DNA of 64,000 nucleotides from Brachycybe producta (GCA_036925085.1 JAUPFP010000091.1:62001-126000), one strand, 5' to 3'; numbered from the stretch's first letter, positions 20,317-31,936 are shown. Notes: generated from the sequence alone by a model not told the origin. Numbers and translations are program-made.

Positions 20317-22006
20317 TGAAACGTTTTGGGCCCTATTGCTGTTTTAATTTTAGCGCTGTTTATTTTTGGGTCTGAAATATTTTCGTATCACGCTGTATTC
20401 TGTGTAGCTTCTGGGCCACTCGGTACATTAAAGTACCGATTGACCCAGAATCTATTTTTGTTGTTGACCTTTTCATTTAGTCACCCTTCCTATGACCCCT
20501 ATGTGTTTTCAATTGTTTTAATTCGATTTTGTTTTTCCTGTTTGATGTTATCACCTAAGTGTGATAAAACTTCCGAGTCATCATTTTGGACAAATGGACC
20601 ACTCAGTTGTGTGGCAACCTGGTCTGCTCAATTTTTAAATTTGATTGAGCAGACGAATTTCCCTATGGTGGTCTGCCTGACAGCTACAGTAGGCTGTTGG
20701 GACGGACGCCATTTTGGTGCCAGCAGACCTCTCACCATGAAGTCTATGGGTGAGAGGTCAGAAGTGACCTCTGTCCCCTCCAGGTGGAGTTGCCTGGAGG
20801 TTTCCTGTGGCCTAGTCAACCACAGGATCTGGGCAGTTGGTTGTAGGCTCTGGATAAGACTAGACCTGTGGGTGGAGGTCAAGGAGACCTCCACTGTCCA
20901 GCATCTGGATTCATCTTTTGTTTGTGCCTTTGGCCTGTTGGCTTCTGTGCCTTTTTGGATATATTTATGGGGGCTTGGCTGGATAAGGTATCCAGCCAAG
21001 TTGTGTAAATATCACTGCCATCTTTTTCATCAATCGTCATAAGTGTCATTAAACACTTATTTAATCATCACTTGCGTGTGTCGTGTCATTTCTTGGGGAG
21101 TACCGCGAGGGGGGTGGGATTCTGGTTTGGGGAAATCACCACCGTCCTATTACCGACTTGTTTCGGCCGGTCCTCGTGTCGGCTCGCGGTAGAACCGGTG
21201 TTCTACCGCGATATTCTCGGCGTGGCGGCGTGGTTCTCGTCCGTGTCCGTCGAGGGTGGCTCCAGGAGCCGACACAACCCGAGGAGCACCGTGCGGGAGA
21301 CGGCTACGGGTACGGTCCCGTCCCCGTGAGGAGCCGGTTGAGCGGTAAGTTTTACGCCGTTTTTGGGGTGAACTTACTGGGGTATTGTGACGGTCCGGCG
21401 GGACGTTACAGTTGATTGGTCCATTTGTGCCCAAAATATTGTTTTGTCCAATCACTAAAAAGTGTCCTGAGAATCCGACTTCTGGATTCTCAGGGTATAT
21501 AAAGAGATGTTTTTAGTTCATCAAGACTGAATTGCAACATACCGAATCTATGTCCGATTTGGGCTAGATTCTTTATTATTTTGATGTACTGTACGTTATT
21601 ATTTCTAAGTGTGTGTTCTAACCGAGTTATTATTTTCGCTTTTATATTTTATATCTCCAAAATAAAATCCATTTTTTTTATTTAAACAAACCAGTGGTGA
21701 TTTATTAATTTTACTATTCGACTGTGCATCGACAGGACATCATCATTCTGCAGCTCTTCGCCTTATCGGATACTCCAAATCATTGATCAGGCGCACACCT
21801 GCAACTATAAGTCAGCTAAGTATTTTAACACTATTTTCAAGAGAAATTCACAAACAAAAGTCCGATGACGTGCAAAGACAAAAGATCCTCAAGACTGTGA
21901 CATTGAATAGACGTTATATTGGTCAACCACTAAAGATACGAGTGAAGACTCGCTCGGTATCAACAATTAAGCAGATTCTATAAAGAGGAAAAAAGGTCCG
22001 TCGTCA
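20317..22006 (+). mobile_element. Old solo LTR related to the gypsy LTR at 37.5 kb (LTR-A), interrupted
   Basis: After removing the nested LTR (20,610-21,411) about 890 bp remain that align along their length with the 925-bp LTR at 37,552-38,476 read on its own strand. Matching blocks are TGAAACGttttgggccc at the start, agcttctgggccactcggta, the ccgacttctggattctcagg-TATATAAA promoter block, agatcctcaagactgtga, and the end aaaaaggtccgtc-TCA. No internal gypsy genes flank it, so it is a solo LTR. The divergence is large, so this is a much older insertion or a related subfamily. Confidence 0.75.
20610..21411 (+). mobile_element. Solo LTR (family LTR-B) nested in the older LTR
   Basis: 802 bp beginning TGTGGCAACC and ending GACGTTACA, flanked by an exact 4-bp duplication GTTG (20,606-20,609 and 21,412-21,415). 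The TG...CA ends and 4-bp duplication fit an LTR retrotransposon. No coding sequence. The first half is packed with short perfect inverted repeats, e.g. ctgctcaat/attgagcag, acctctcacc/ggtgagaggt, ggaggtc/gacctcc and cttggctggat/atccagccaag. Plus- and minus-strand ORFs inside (up to 238 codons) are chance frames. A related copy begins at 63,485. Confidence 0.85.
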
Positions 22007-22290
22007 GTGTTTTAGAAACTAGAATAGTTGTAGATATTGCAAAGAAATTCTTCATATAATTCAAAACAGACTTTTAACAGACTTCAGACTTATGACAGTT
22101 TAAAAAAGGTGAAAATAATGTTCCCGAAATGTTTATGCCAAATACCCTATAAAAAACGGATCGTTTTCAAACTGAAGTATAAAATATTTATTTTTTAAGA
22201 TATTGCCATGGAAAAACTATTAGCATAATCTTCTACCATTGTAGTTTTGTAAACAATTTGAATTTTATCATATTATTGTTCCTGAAAAAA
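22007..22290. repeat. PR1-related repeat
   Basis: Contains gtgttttagaaactagaat, then tcgttttcaaactg and tcttctaccattgtagtttt; palindromic PR1 organisation. Confidence 0.5.
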
Positions 22291-23274
22291 ACATTTTAAG
22301 TGGCGTTTTATGTGCGCCTCAAAACAAATATCCGGGCTAGCTAAAGACACTAGAATGTAAGCCACATGCCGAATTCGGAGCACAAGTGCCCGAGGCACTT
22401 GTCTAGAACTCTGGATGACAAACGAGAGGTTAAATTGAGATTGAACTCTAGAGAGAGAAAGAAAAAAATACTTCACATCAATACTGTACTTCATACATAA
22501 ATCATTTGAATAAAAAATAATTTCGAGGAAGGCAAAAAAATGAAGATGGATTGCAGAAATTGCAATTCATGTACTGTTGTTTTCTTTTTAGAACATGTTT
22601 CACCTCCAACTGAAACCATCTTGTATTATAAAGATAAGAAGAATACACTATTTGACAAGGAAAGCTACCCCTAACCCAATGTATAAATATTAACAATTTT
22701 TGTTAGTCCTCCTCCCCCCACCTCATCAAATCAAAAGCTTCGTAAAAGGCTAAAGAGATAGGAAAGAACAAGATAAAATGTTGAGAAAAAAAGGGTTAAT
22801 ATAAACTCTAGAGAGACAGATGATAATCTTCATCTCCTGAAATCGCCTTTATGGCCACTATGGGAACCGCTAGAAAAGCCAACCACAAACCACTAATTTC
22901 AAAAAGTGTAATGTTGTCATGTGTTGAAAACAAAGAGTCTTCTTCTAAAGTGAACTAAACTGACTTCAAACACGCAAGAACATAACTTTTCACATTAGAG
23001 AAATCCTAACTAAACAGAAAAAAGAGAGAATTTCATGTAAGATAAATAATTTGCTAAGCAAACTAAAATGTTGTTGCAATATAGATAAGAAACTCAGATT
23101 GCACTTCCTTTAAAGGGTTAGGGGAGCCCAAACACACGCAAAAAGCAAACCAAATAAACAGGAAAGTAGTTTACTATTTGTCTTCTCGAGATTACTGGAT
23201 TAGGTTTATTTAAATAGAAATGTGTTTCTTGAATATCTATCTTACTTCCTTAACACTCTCGAAATCACTTACCG
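22291..23274. other. Non-coding spacer
   Basis: Two short minus-strand frames (22,273-22,494; 22,502-22,696) are not supported as genes. No repeat recognised. Confidence 0.4.
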
Positions 23275-23682
23275 GTTACCAAAATACCGGTAACCACTCG
23301 CGAATGATGGGGACCGGTACAAACCATCCCAGGGGTGTTGTGTGGCATAAGTGGAAAAAGCCACTCACCACACCAATAACTCCTTAAGTAAAACCCCAAA
23401 TAAAAGAACACAATGTAAAATAAAATAACCACTGCTCACTGTGCTAATTAAAAACAAGTTGTACAAAACTACTGACCAGGCTTTGCCATTAGAGAATTAC
23501 AAAAATCAAACAATAAATTACTGTGGTTTCTAAGATGGCCACTGCCAATCTTGGACAACTGCAACACAGCAAATATAAAAACTAAGAGAATAAAAGGCCA
23601 GAGCAGAGCCTCTGGCTGATGAGTCTTTCAGGGTTCCATCAACTGCCAGGAGACCACCTGAGCATAGCCTTATATACTCAGG
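23275..23682 (-). mobile_element. LTR-B-like LTR, 3' portion (split by P-like element)
   Basis: On the minus strand this continues from 27,633-27,849. The junction carries a TATA box (gagTATATAAggc), followed by ggccttttattctc, tttatttggggttttac and ttaccggtattttggtaacc. These blocks occur in the same order in LTR-B copies (20,610 and 63,485). The outer end of the LTR is not sharply defined. Confidence 0.6.
23676..23682. repeat. Target-site duplication, left copy (P-like element)
   Basis: ACTCAGG, repeated at 27,626-27,632. An eighth base differs between the copies. P-element transposases make 8-bp duplications. Confidence 0.7.
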
Positions 23683-23711
23683 CATAGCCTCCTATAATAC
23701 TGGCCTGTGCA
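23683..23711 (+). repeat. Left terminal inverted repeat of P-like element
   Basis: 29 bp starting CATAGCCTCC; a single mismatch to the right end (position 17). Confidence 0.85.
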
Positions 23712-23920
23712 AAACGAAAAGCTTCACGTGACTGCAAAATCCCACTAGGGGGAATATTGGCGCTAGTTTGTTGCACCACTAAATGCATTGAAAACCATGT
23801 TACCATTGCCTATTATACAGCACACGTGTTCCAATTTTATTGATAATTCAATGCGTTTTAATTTAATATTTCAATTTAATTACCTCATAATTAATTAAAT
23901 TAATTCCACATATAGCAAAT

Positions 23921-26900
23921 ATGGTTTATTGCTGTGTTCCACTGTGTGTTTCTCGTAGTGACAGAGGTAAGAACATACAAAAGTTATCGTTCCATGATTT
24001 TCCTCTAAGTGATAAAGAACTAAGTGAAAAATGGGTGAAAAACATCAAGAGACAAGATTGGTTTCCTACAGATAGGTAATTTTAATTAATCAGTTTCCTA
24101 ATTGGTATTATCATGGCATTATGTATTTTTATAAGATCAAAAGTTTGTAGTCTGCATTTCACCAATGAAAGCTATATTGAAGGAGGAAAGTACCGCCGTT
24201 TAAAGAAAGGTGCAATACCAACAGTATTTTCAACATACCCATCGTATTTACAAGTAAACTTTGGTTCAACTAAATTAATTATACTATTAAGTTATATTTT
24301 TAACAAACTGTTAAATTCCATAGGATAAGGGTATTAAAGAAAGAAAACGAAAAGCTCCAACTATTAGAGTGGCACAACCTAAGATTAAAAAAATGAATGA
24401 CAAAATTTATCCTGAAATTGCTACAGAACTTGCTCCTGAAATAGAGCCATTACTTGATAAAGATGAGCAAATCAACAACCAACAACAAATTATTGATGAA
24501 GATCATAAAACTATTGCAGTTCTAAAAAGAAAGATTAAAGCTTTGAAGGCACAGAAAAAGCGACTGAATGCAAAGGTTGACAAATACAAAAACATTGTTG
24601 TGACTAAACCTAAAGAAGACATAAGCAAGAAGTACAAACATTGTCTTAAGAAAATCGAAGAGGATGCAAGAGGCAAAAAAATTGGGGCCATATTTTTGTT
24701 GCAACAGATATTTTCATATGGCAAAAAGCATATTGTTTGGAATGAACAATTGCTTCGTTATTGTACAATGTGGAGGGCTAAATCACCTGGAGGGTACCAG
24801 TTTCCAATTGACAGTGGACTATTCAAACTTCCTTGTCGGACAACAATTGATAGGCACATCGGATACAAGCCTGGAAACACTGGCATTTCAGACCTTGTGA
24901 TAAAAAGACTCAAACTAGAGCAGGACAAATTAAAAGACCTCGAGAAGAAATGCAGTCTTGTGATTGATGAAATGGCAATCAAACCATCTAAGCAGTACGA
25001 TAAGTATCGAGATATGTATGTAGCTACTTTACAAATTCAATAGGTTGTGTAATTTAATGCTAACTAGAAAGTTTTGTAGGTTTATCGGCCATGTGGACAT
25101 GGGTGTGCTTGGAGAACGCAAGGAAACAGCAAACAGATTGTTGTGTTTTGTTCTTGTTGGGCTTTCTAAGCCATATAAGATTCCTGTGGCATATTTTTTC
25201 ACTCGCAAGTTGCAGGGTCATGAACTGCATACACTAACACTCCACACAATTGAAGAGGTCGAAAAGCTTGGGTTTCAAGTCACTCGTTTAGTTGGGGACA
25301 ATGCATCTACAAATGTGAAGATGTTCAAGTTATTGAGTGGTAGTGCCACACAATTTGTGGTATCGCATCCTATGGACAAAGAAAGGCCTTTATTCCTTTC
25401 ATACGATTACTGCCATGTGTTGAAAAACATGCGTAGCCTTTTTTTTTCAAGACAATTTAGGATAAATGGATCACCTGTTTCAGCAACATATCTGAGACAA
25501 ATGTATAAGAAATATGCAAATGCTCTGATCAAGCCTGTTCGGTTTTTGACTCGCAAACATGTCTTCCCAACAAACATTGAGAAGATGAATGTGAAAAGGG
25601 CAATTGATATTTTTAGACCCGAGGTTACGGCAGCACTAACTTGCATGGGTGAAGAAAATCCAATTATCCGTAAGGAGATACAATCAACAACAGATTTCAT
25701 GATGATGTGTTACAAATGGTTCCAGGTAAAAGTACATCTAACTATAACCCAATTCTAACAGTTTAATAATCTTAATTTGTGGATATTAGCTCCATGACGT
25801 TCATAATCTGACCTTTCATAACAAATCAAAAAATCTTGATGTTGCACCTTATGAAGATGAAAATGATGAACGTTTGGAATGGTTGTTAAGTTTCATTACA
25901 TTTTTGGAAACATGGAAAGCAAATGCACAACCAGAAGAGTTTTTCAGCAAGGAAACTTTTGAAGCAATAAAAGTTACATCACAGGCAACAGTGGCTTGTG
26001 TGAAGTGTGTTCAAAATAATATAGTAAAAATACAAAAAAATCAAAGATTGTTCATATTGTTTCAGGTATCTGCTTTCAGAAGGCTTTGCATTTGTGTTAA
26101 CAAGACGGTTTTCAAGTGATCCAATTGAGGCAATGTTTAGTATTATACGGCAAATGCAAGGAAGGAATGACCAGGCTGATGCAAAAGGTTTACATGTTGG
26201 ACTGAATAAAACTGAGTGCATCACTTTTCTATATTTCATTTTTTTGGATAGGCACAAGCAAAGCTATTGATAAAATATTAAAAATTGGTCTAGCAAAAAC
26301 ATCCATTTCAAGTAACATTCACAGGGAAGGAGAAGTGCAGGTTGAGGAACTGTTTTCTTCTGGAAAAATAGTGTCTGACGAGTCAGCAATACTGGCAAGA
26401 AATGAAATGGCCCCTGATTTTATACAAATGAAATATGAAAAGTATTTCACAAATATAGAAAACCCAACAGGTAATATACGAGAAGGTTCCCATCAGAAGG
26501 ATACCCATTTTATATAATAATTTGTTCACTATAAAATTGCTTATTTCAGCTGTTACTACAAGCAACTTGCATGTCCGCAGTATTGTTCTTTATTCGGGAT
26601 TCATTGCAAGATATGCAGCTGACAAAACTGCACACATATGTTCAGCATTTGAGAACATGTGTTCTCCAGCCAACGATTCTCCTTTATATTCTTTAATTCG
26701 TTGTCAAGATCGTGGTGGTCTCACGTATCCATCAAGACAGCTGATTTCTTTAATAATAGCTATCTATAATTTTTTTTGCTTTGCTCAACACGATTTCAAA
26801 GGGTGCAAATTACGAGCTGGTTTGGTAGCAGCATTGCTGCCAAGCATGAAAAAACACAAGTGGCTGTGTTGCAATAAATGTCCTGATTCAGTACGAGAGA

Positions 26901-27052
26901 AACATACTGAACTTCTTCACAATGTTATTTTGAAACGAATGACTCAAAATTTGCTACAGAACTCTGCTAATATAGCAACTGATGAGGTTGATATTCCTTT
27001 GACTTTGAGTAATAAGCCAATTTCTCGAAAACCTCTCAAAATTAGTAAGTAG
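23921..27052 (+). CDS. THAP-domain P-element-type transposase, eight exons
   Basis: Exons inferred from GT/AG sites: 23,921-24,075; 24,136-24,253; 24,324-25,015; 25,080-25,725; 25,790-26,004; 26,066-26,187; 26,252-26,470; 26,550-27,052. They total 2,670 nt, an uninterrupted frame of 889 codons plus stop. Residues 1-70 form a THAP zinc finger, which binds the transposon ends: Cys at 4/5 and 9, VCSLHF with Cys56 and His59, and GAIPTVF matching the AVPTIF motif. A lysine-rich coiled segment follows. The RNase H-like core offers Asp306 (VIDEMAI), Asp395 (VGDNAST) and Glu630 (SSDPIEAMF), spaced much like the acidic triad of human THAP9 and Drosophila P transposase. KYLLSEGFAFVLTRR leads into the last. 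A C-terminal region has CNKCPDS. A polyadenylation hexamer lies at 27,220. The splice sites are my inference; all introns are 60-80 nt. No inactivating mutation is seen. Confidence 0.85.
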
Positions 27053-27596
27053 GGGACCTGGATGGCAATCTCATCTCTCATTTAGAATAATTGGCAGAGG
27101 CATGGTCTAATAAGAAATATTTACATTTTGCCTAATAGTTATTAAATATTATTAATTACCCCTTTTTGTATATGTAATATTTCTGAAATAATCAGTATTT
27201 TATTTCACTGTTCTAATTTAATAAATTATCCACTGAAGTGTGAAACAATTAATTTAAATGAATTTTTGCAATTTAAATTATCTTCTATGTTGTAAAGTTG
27301 TAAACTGTATTATTCTATGATTAAAAGATAAAAATCTCTCACTGATAGCTTCCTTTATTATATATTGTATCACATTTACTTATTTTTACTATATTATATT
27401 TACTATATTTATTTCTATTATATTTATACTATATTTACTATTATTCTATAATTTATTTATTATATACTTTTGTATACTATGAATATATTTATATTAGCGG
27501 AAAAATATATTCCACACCACACAAATATGGTGCAGCTCACTAGCGCCCTCTAGAGTGTTAGCGGTGTCACACTTTTCCCTATACCAAATTGCTGTA

Positions 27597-27625
27597 TGCA
27601 CAGGCCAGGATTATAGGAGGCTATG
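27597..27625 (-). repeat. Right terminal inverted repeat of P-like element
   Basis: 29 bp ending GGAGGCTATG, complement of the left end with one mismatch. Confidence 0.85.
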
Positions 27626-27632
27626 ACTCAGG
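27626..27632. repeat. Target-site duplication, right copy (P-like element)
   Basis: ACTCAGG, identical to 23,676-23,682. Confidence 0.7.
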
Positions 27633-27849
27633 TGGGGTGACATCATTCCTCCATGATGCCACCTGCAGGGAACACCTGTAAATAAATACACCTCTCACCA
27701 ATGCTACTTCTCCATAGCATTGGGAGAGGCCTGGATTGGACACAAGATGGTGGATCCACCATTTGCTAACCAAGCAAATGGGGATGCACCACTGGGAATT
27801 CGTCTGCAACCACCATTTTGGTGGTGAGTGACAAAACCGGGTTGTCACA
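27633..27849 (-). mobile_element. LTR-B-like LTR, 5' portion (U3) split by P-like element
   Basis: On the minus strand it begins TGTGACAACCCGG, the LTR-B start. It carries several short palindromes (caccacc/ggtggt; ccatttgct/agcaaatgg; ggtggatccacc; caatgcta/tagcattg). It ends against the P-like element at CCTGAGT, immediately before the TATA box that now lies on the other side. Confidence 0.65.
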
Positions 27850-28450
27850 ATAACTTTGAAGTAACTTACAATTCCAGTTACTTTTTTTAACAATTAGGCG
27901 TTATTTGCAAATTCGAATATGAACTTGAAATTTTGCAAAGAAACTTCAACAAGAGACCATTATTTTGACCATTATTCTTACAGGCAAAAAATTCAAACTA
28001 TAAAACTTTTTCGTTCAAATGTGGATCATTATTCTTTAAAATAAGACAGAAAAAATATTTTTCATATAATAATCTGACGCAATCAGAGCCACCACCACCA
28101 CCCAAAAGGGCCCTTTCCATTATTTTTTTTTATTGTTAAGGTGGTTTTAAAGTGTAAACGTCTAACTAACACCGATTTTTATGTCTTTCAGGAGCAAAAT
28201 TAAGAAAACAGTCAATGTGTTTTACAAACTAGAAGGGTAGCCGAAACACTTAAAGATATTTCGACATAGATATCAAACTTTTATTTTTAAAAAATATCAT
28301 ATTGATTCAACTACCATTCTAGTTTCTAACACACAATCAATTCTGAAAGATTTTAATATGAAACCATTATTAAATGATTCAGCTGCTGTTCTAGTTTCTA
28401 ATGCAATTTTGATTTCTTCTTAGTGTTACTTTTCTGAAATGTAGAAATGC
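27850..28450. repeat. PR1-related repeats
   Basis: Blocks of both orientations: aaggtggttttaaagtgtaa, ttttacaaactagaagggta, then ttctagtttctaatgcaatt. No gene. Confidence 0.5.
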
Positions 28451-28465
28451 TGAAGAGTTTGAAAA

Positions 28466-29290
28466 TGTGACACTATCCGCACATGTGTCCGGCGTACACG
28501 TGTGTGAGAGGTATCGCATACCAGGCCACCTGAAGTTGGCATCCCCTGATGCCCAGATGGCCCTAAAGAAGTGTCGCAAAGAGTTGCTCACCGCCCACAA
28601 CATGTGTAAAAAGCAATTACATAGAGTAAATTAGAATTCCTTCTAATTTTCTCAGGGCTGGTGACTGAAAATAAATCAGAAATTATTCCCCGAAATTATT
28701 TAAATAATTCTTAGAAATTGGTTCCAAAAAAGGAAATGTTTTGGGACCAGAGTTAACCATTGTCCGGTTTGATTTATGGGTGTACCCTGGTCAGTAGTGG
28801 CTCCTCCCCAAGGGTCAAAAGAATAAAACAGGCATGCATGTTACATAACCTCGGGAGGACAGAAGGCAAGAAGTGTGGAAACGAGAAATGTTCCTCCTTA
28901 ACAGTGTAATGCATATTGTGTATGTATTGTCGGAATCTAAGTCCAAGAAGTAGTCTTTCCAAGCGTGGAATATTTTCGGTCAGCTCCATGTCTCCTCTTC
29001 TCGAGTTGAGCTTTACCTGCAAAGTCGGTTCTTTTGTCTGTAATCGCAAACGTGTAACCATCAACTTGAATAAAAGTCAGTTTAATCAACTGGTGTCGTG
29101 TCTCTTTTCTTGGAGTCACCTCAAAGAGGCGTCAACCATCATCACTATCTTTTTACCAGGAATAGAAACCCGTAAAAGAAGACAAAACAAAACATGCAAA
29201 GCAGTCCAACAACACCACAAAATGCTGGAGGTGCGGCTTCGAGCCAAACATCCAGGTCTAAAAGTAGGCCTGGATCTCCAGGCATGTTAC
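28466..29290 (+). mobile_element. LTR-C fragment: LTR plus start of gag
   Basis: Starts TGTGACACTATCCGCACATG and aligns in blocks with 33,627-34,430: cacatgtgtc-ggc, gtgtgagaggta, gcccagatgg/gcccagacgg, ggttccaaa-aaggaaa, gggaccagag, aaacaggcatgc, cctcc-taacagt. A short gag-like start follows at 29,194. The LTR 3' end cannot be fixed exactly, but it lies between about 29,100 and 29,190. The rest of the retrotransposon is absent. Confidence 0.65.
29194..29290 (+). pseudogene. Truncated gag N-terminus of LTR-C element
   Basis: ATG at 29,194 opens a frame with SSQTSRSKSRPGSPG near residues 15-30. The equivalent spot in the other LTR-C copy (34,330) reads with RGHTSRSTSRPGS. The shared Ser/Arg-rich motif in the same place after both LTRs supports a real gag start. 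The similarity between copies stops right after it. Confidence 0.45.
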
Positions 29291-29960
29291 AAAAATCAGC
29301 AGTTTATAAAAACCTCCTTACTATATTTTATGTAGTATTCGAAAAAAATATATATCAAAATTTGTATTTCATTCAAAATCGATTACCCTTTAAACTTTTA
29401 CCTAAATAACAATAACTATAACTATAACAACAAAAAAGAGGCAAGTCTCAAGTGAAGTTTTTTTTATAAAAAAAGATATTGTTACAGGGTTTGTTACTTT
29501 AGATGACAATTTGTTTTGAAATGGAAACACAAAAACCATTTGACATTGATTGACATACACTTTACCAAGAAAAAAAGCTCATGGACCAAGTTAAAAAAAA
29601 CATGCACAAAAACCACATTTTATACTGTAAAGGAATGAATGGCTAACTTGTAGAATGTTTTTCTCTCCCTCTCTCTTTTTTATTAGAAAACTCGAGATTT
29701 TTGTTGTGAAAAAAACAGCCCATTGTTTTTTTTAGATGGATTGAAAGGTATTCGTTTTTTTTTGTTTTGGTGGGCGGTTTTTTGGTTGCTTGTAAAAATT
29801 ATTGTGGAACTATTGGAGATCAAATTCATAAATTTTGAATAATCTAGTTTTTTGTGGCTATTGCTACAGAAACAGAAGAAAAATACACACACACACAAAT
29901 TACACGCACATAAACATAAACACCCAATACAAACACACGTGCAAAACGAATGCCACAAAC
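29291..29960. other. A/T-rich low-complexity spacer
   Basis: Homopolymer runs and a short CACA-rich tract (29,880-29,950). No gene. Confidence 0.4.
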
Positions 29961-29964
29961 ACAC

Positions 29965-30385
29965 TTAAGCTTAAACTGCATATTCGCTTTCTGTGGGCCT
30001 GTGGCTTTAAAGTTAAGCTTTGCGTTGCTTTTTGTAGCTTTTCAAGTCACTGCATATTTGCGTTTTAATGCATCTTTAAAAAAAAAGCAAACTGCTGCAG
30101 CTACTTGCTTTTTGAAACTTCCATTTGGTTTGATATTTGCAGCAGGTCATAAAGTGGTTGAAATACTAACTAACCAATCAGATCCCATAAAAAATGAAAA
30201 CGAAGGTCAGCTTATTATGAGTAGAAGCTAAATTTCACTTTATGAAGCATGTTATACGTTAAATTCTGGAGCAAATATGAAATATGCGGTATTGACTTCG
30301 CTGCTTTAAATTTCGCTGCTAAAGAAATCAGCAGCAAGCGACGGCTTTAAAGCTGCAGAACGCAAATATGCAGTACACCTAAACT
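29965..30385. mobile_element. MITE-like inverted-repeat element
   Basis: Left end aactgcatattcgctttctg with ggctttaaag inside. Right end read on the other strand tactgcatatttgcgttctg with gctttaaagcc inside. About 420 bp, no ORF. Confidence 0.55.
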
Positions 30386-31058
30386 TTACCACATGCCAAA
30401 CAGACCAAAAATAAACGTATTCGAACACAGTAAAACATAAACACACTTTTACTTTAAAACTAACACTAAAAAACTACAACTAAACACTACTAAAAAAAAA
30501 CGGTAGGATCAAACAAAGAGTCTTTGGTAGTCTAGTTTGGTAGAGTCTTAGGTAGAACTGATCTAGCACCAAAAAATAAACGCCAATTGCAGCAAGTGCC
30601 AAGCTGAAATAAATGCTAAACTGAACAAGCGCCAAAGTATGAGGTTACTAACAAGTTTGGTGTTTGTTCAGTTTGGCGCTCAGTCAGCTGTCTTAAAAAA
30701 TACACACGTACAAAAAGTTCATTGCACACAAATAAAATGATGCTACAAAAATACTGTAGAGAAAGAGAAAGTGACACAAGCACAAAAGACAAAAACGACA
30801 CAAAATGAAACGATCACACAAAAAAAAAATAAGCAAGGCACAATAGAAACGAATGACACTGTAGATAAAAAGCAAACAGAAGCAAGATACACACCCTTTT
30901 GTATAAGAGCAGGCAATCACACTGACAATATTTACAGCAAGATTCACTACAAATCTAACACAATTAGGGATTACTACACGGCACTACGTTTTCTGATAGA
31001 AGTGTCGATATACATGTAACATCCTCCTACGCAGGCTCCATACCTCTTTATTTTTCAA
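30386..31058. other. Non-coding spacer
   Basis: Contains a small inverted repeat near 30,620-30,675 (actgaacaagcgccaaa/tttgttcagtttggcgct). No gene recognised. Confidence 0.4.
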
Positions 31059-31402
31059 CTAGTGGGGTAACCCATTCATAAATAACGGGAGCCAAACTCA
31101 CAGGCAATTGTGCCCAGCAAAAGAATTTCTTTTCCTCCGCCCTTTTATCACCTCAGACTAAGTAATAAACCAATTAGAAATTGATGACGTTCATAAAAGG
31201 GGCGGAGTAAAACAAATTCTAATGCTGGGCACAATTGCCTGTGATAAACTGTAGTTTAATTTTGCTACTATTATCCCCTCCCCTTTTTTATATTTGAAAG
31301 AGAAAATGAGTTTTTCATTTTCTCTGGTGTGCGCATGCGCGTCGTTTGTTCCTTTTTTACTCCTTTCATTTCAATTTCAGTCACCCCTCCCACTTTTTTT
31401 TT
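31059..31402 (-). mobile_element. Non-autonomous Helitron-like element, copy 5 (5'-truncated)
   Basis: The terminal CTAG is at 31,059-31,062 on the minus strand with T beyond. The hairpin is slightly mutated (cccattcataaataacggg). The body stops at about 31,402, where an IR2 element begins. Confidence 0.65.
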
Positions 31403-31640
31403 CGTTAATGTACCATAAGCAACAAAAAAAAACAGGCAATTAGAAATCGGGACAAACATAAGTTGGCTCCACCCTTTTTATGACGACCAGAAACTTGTAA
31501 TTGGTTTGTTGTGTGGTTCGATGTTGAAAAGGGCGGAGCATGTGACGTCAGAATACATAACCAACCAATCAGAAGTTGCGTTTGTCATAATAAAGGTCGA
31601 AGCCAACTTCTGTTTGTCCCGATTTCTAATTGCCAGTGTA
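31403..31640. mobile_element. IR2 inverted-repeat element, copy 1
   Basis: Left part caggcaattagaaatcggga, aacataagttggctccaccc; right part gccaacttctgtttgtcccg, atttctaattgcc. The two halves are inverted copies around a centre aaaagggcggagcatgtgac. Related copies are at 34,478-34,630 and 57,365-57,600. It shares the gggcggag and caaaccaattagaa modules with the Helitron-like family. Confidence 0.65.
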
Positions 31641-31936
31641 AAAGTGGCCGACCATCAGAAGCCAATTTTCAGAAATTTCATTGGAAGGAAAAATTATAGA
31701 AATGAAATGCAAGGAATGTGGAAAAAAACTGTTATTGTAAACGTAGATAGGATGAAAAACTATCACAAAAAAGAACATTCAGTTTTAAACAATTTCTAAA
31801 AAAAATAACATCTTGTCTAATCGTCTCAGTTGTTGTGTTGTGTATGCACATTGCACAACTTACATTTATTTACAGTAAAATTAACTGTTAGTCTGACTAT
31901 TCCAAATGTTAATTTCAATTATCTTATGTCTACTGA

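Larger units (their letters stand above)
23683..27625 (+). mobile_element. Complete P-element-like DNA transposon
   Basis: A 3,943-bp element with 29-bp terminal inverted repeats matching at 28 of 29 positions. They begin CATAGCCTCCTATAAT (23,683-23,711) and end with the complement at 27,597-27,625. The element is flanked by ACTCAGG on both sides. Subterminal inverted similarity continues inside (ggcgctagtttgttgcacca against ggcgctagtgagctgcacc). The only gene is a THAP-domain transposase occupying most of the element. Ends, duplication and gene all agree with the P superfamily. Confidence 0.88.

Noticed and set aside
20326..21042. 238-codon plus-strand ORF
   Set aside because: It runs from one LTR into the nested LTR across the insertion border, so it cannot be an ancestral gene.
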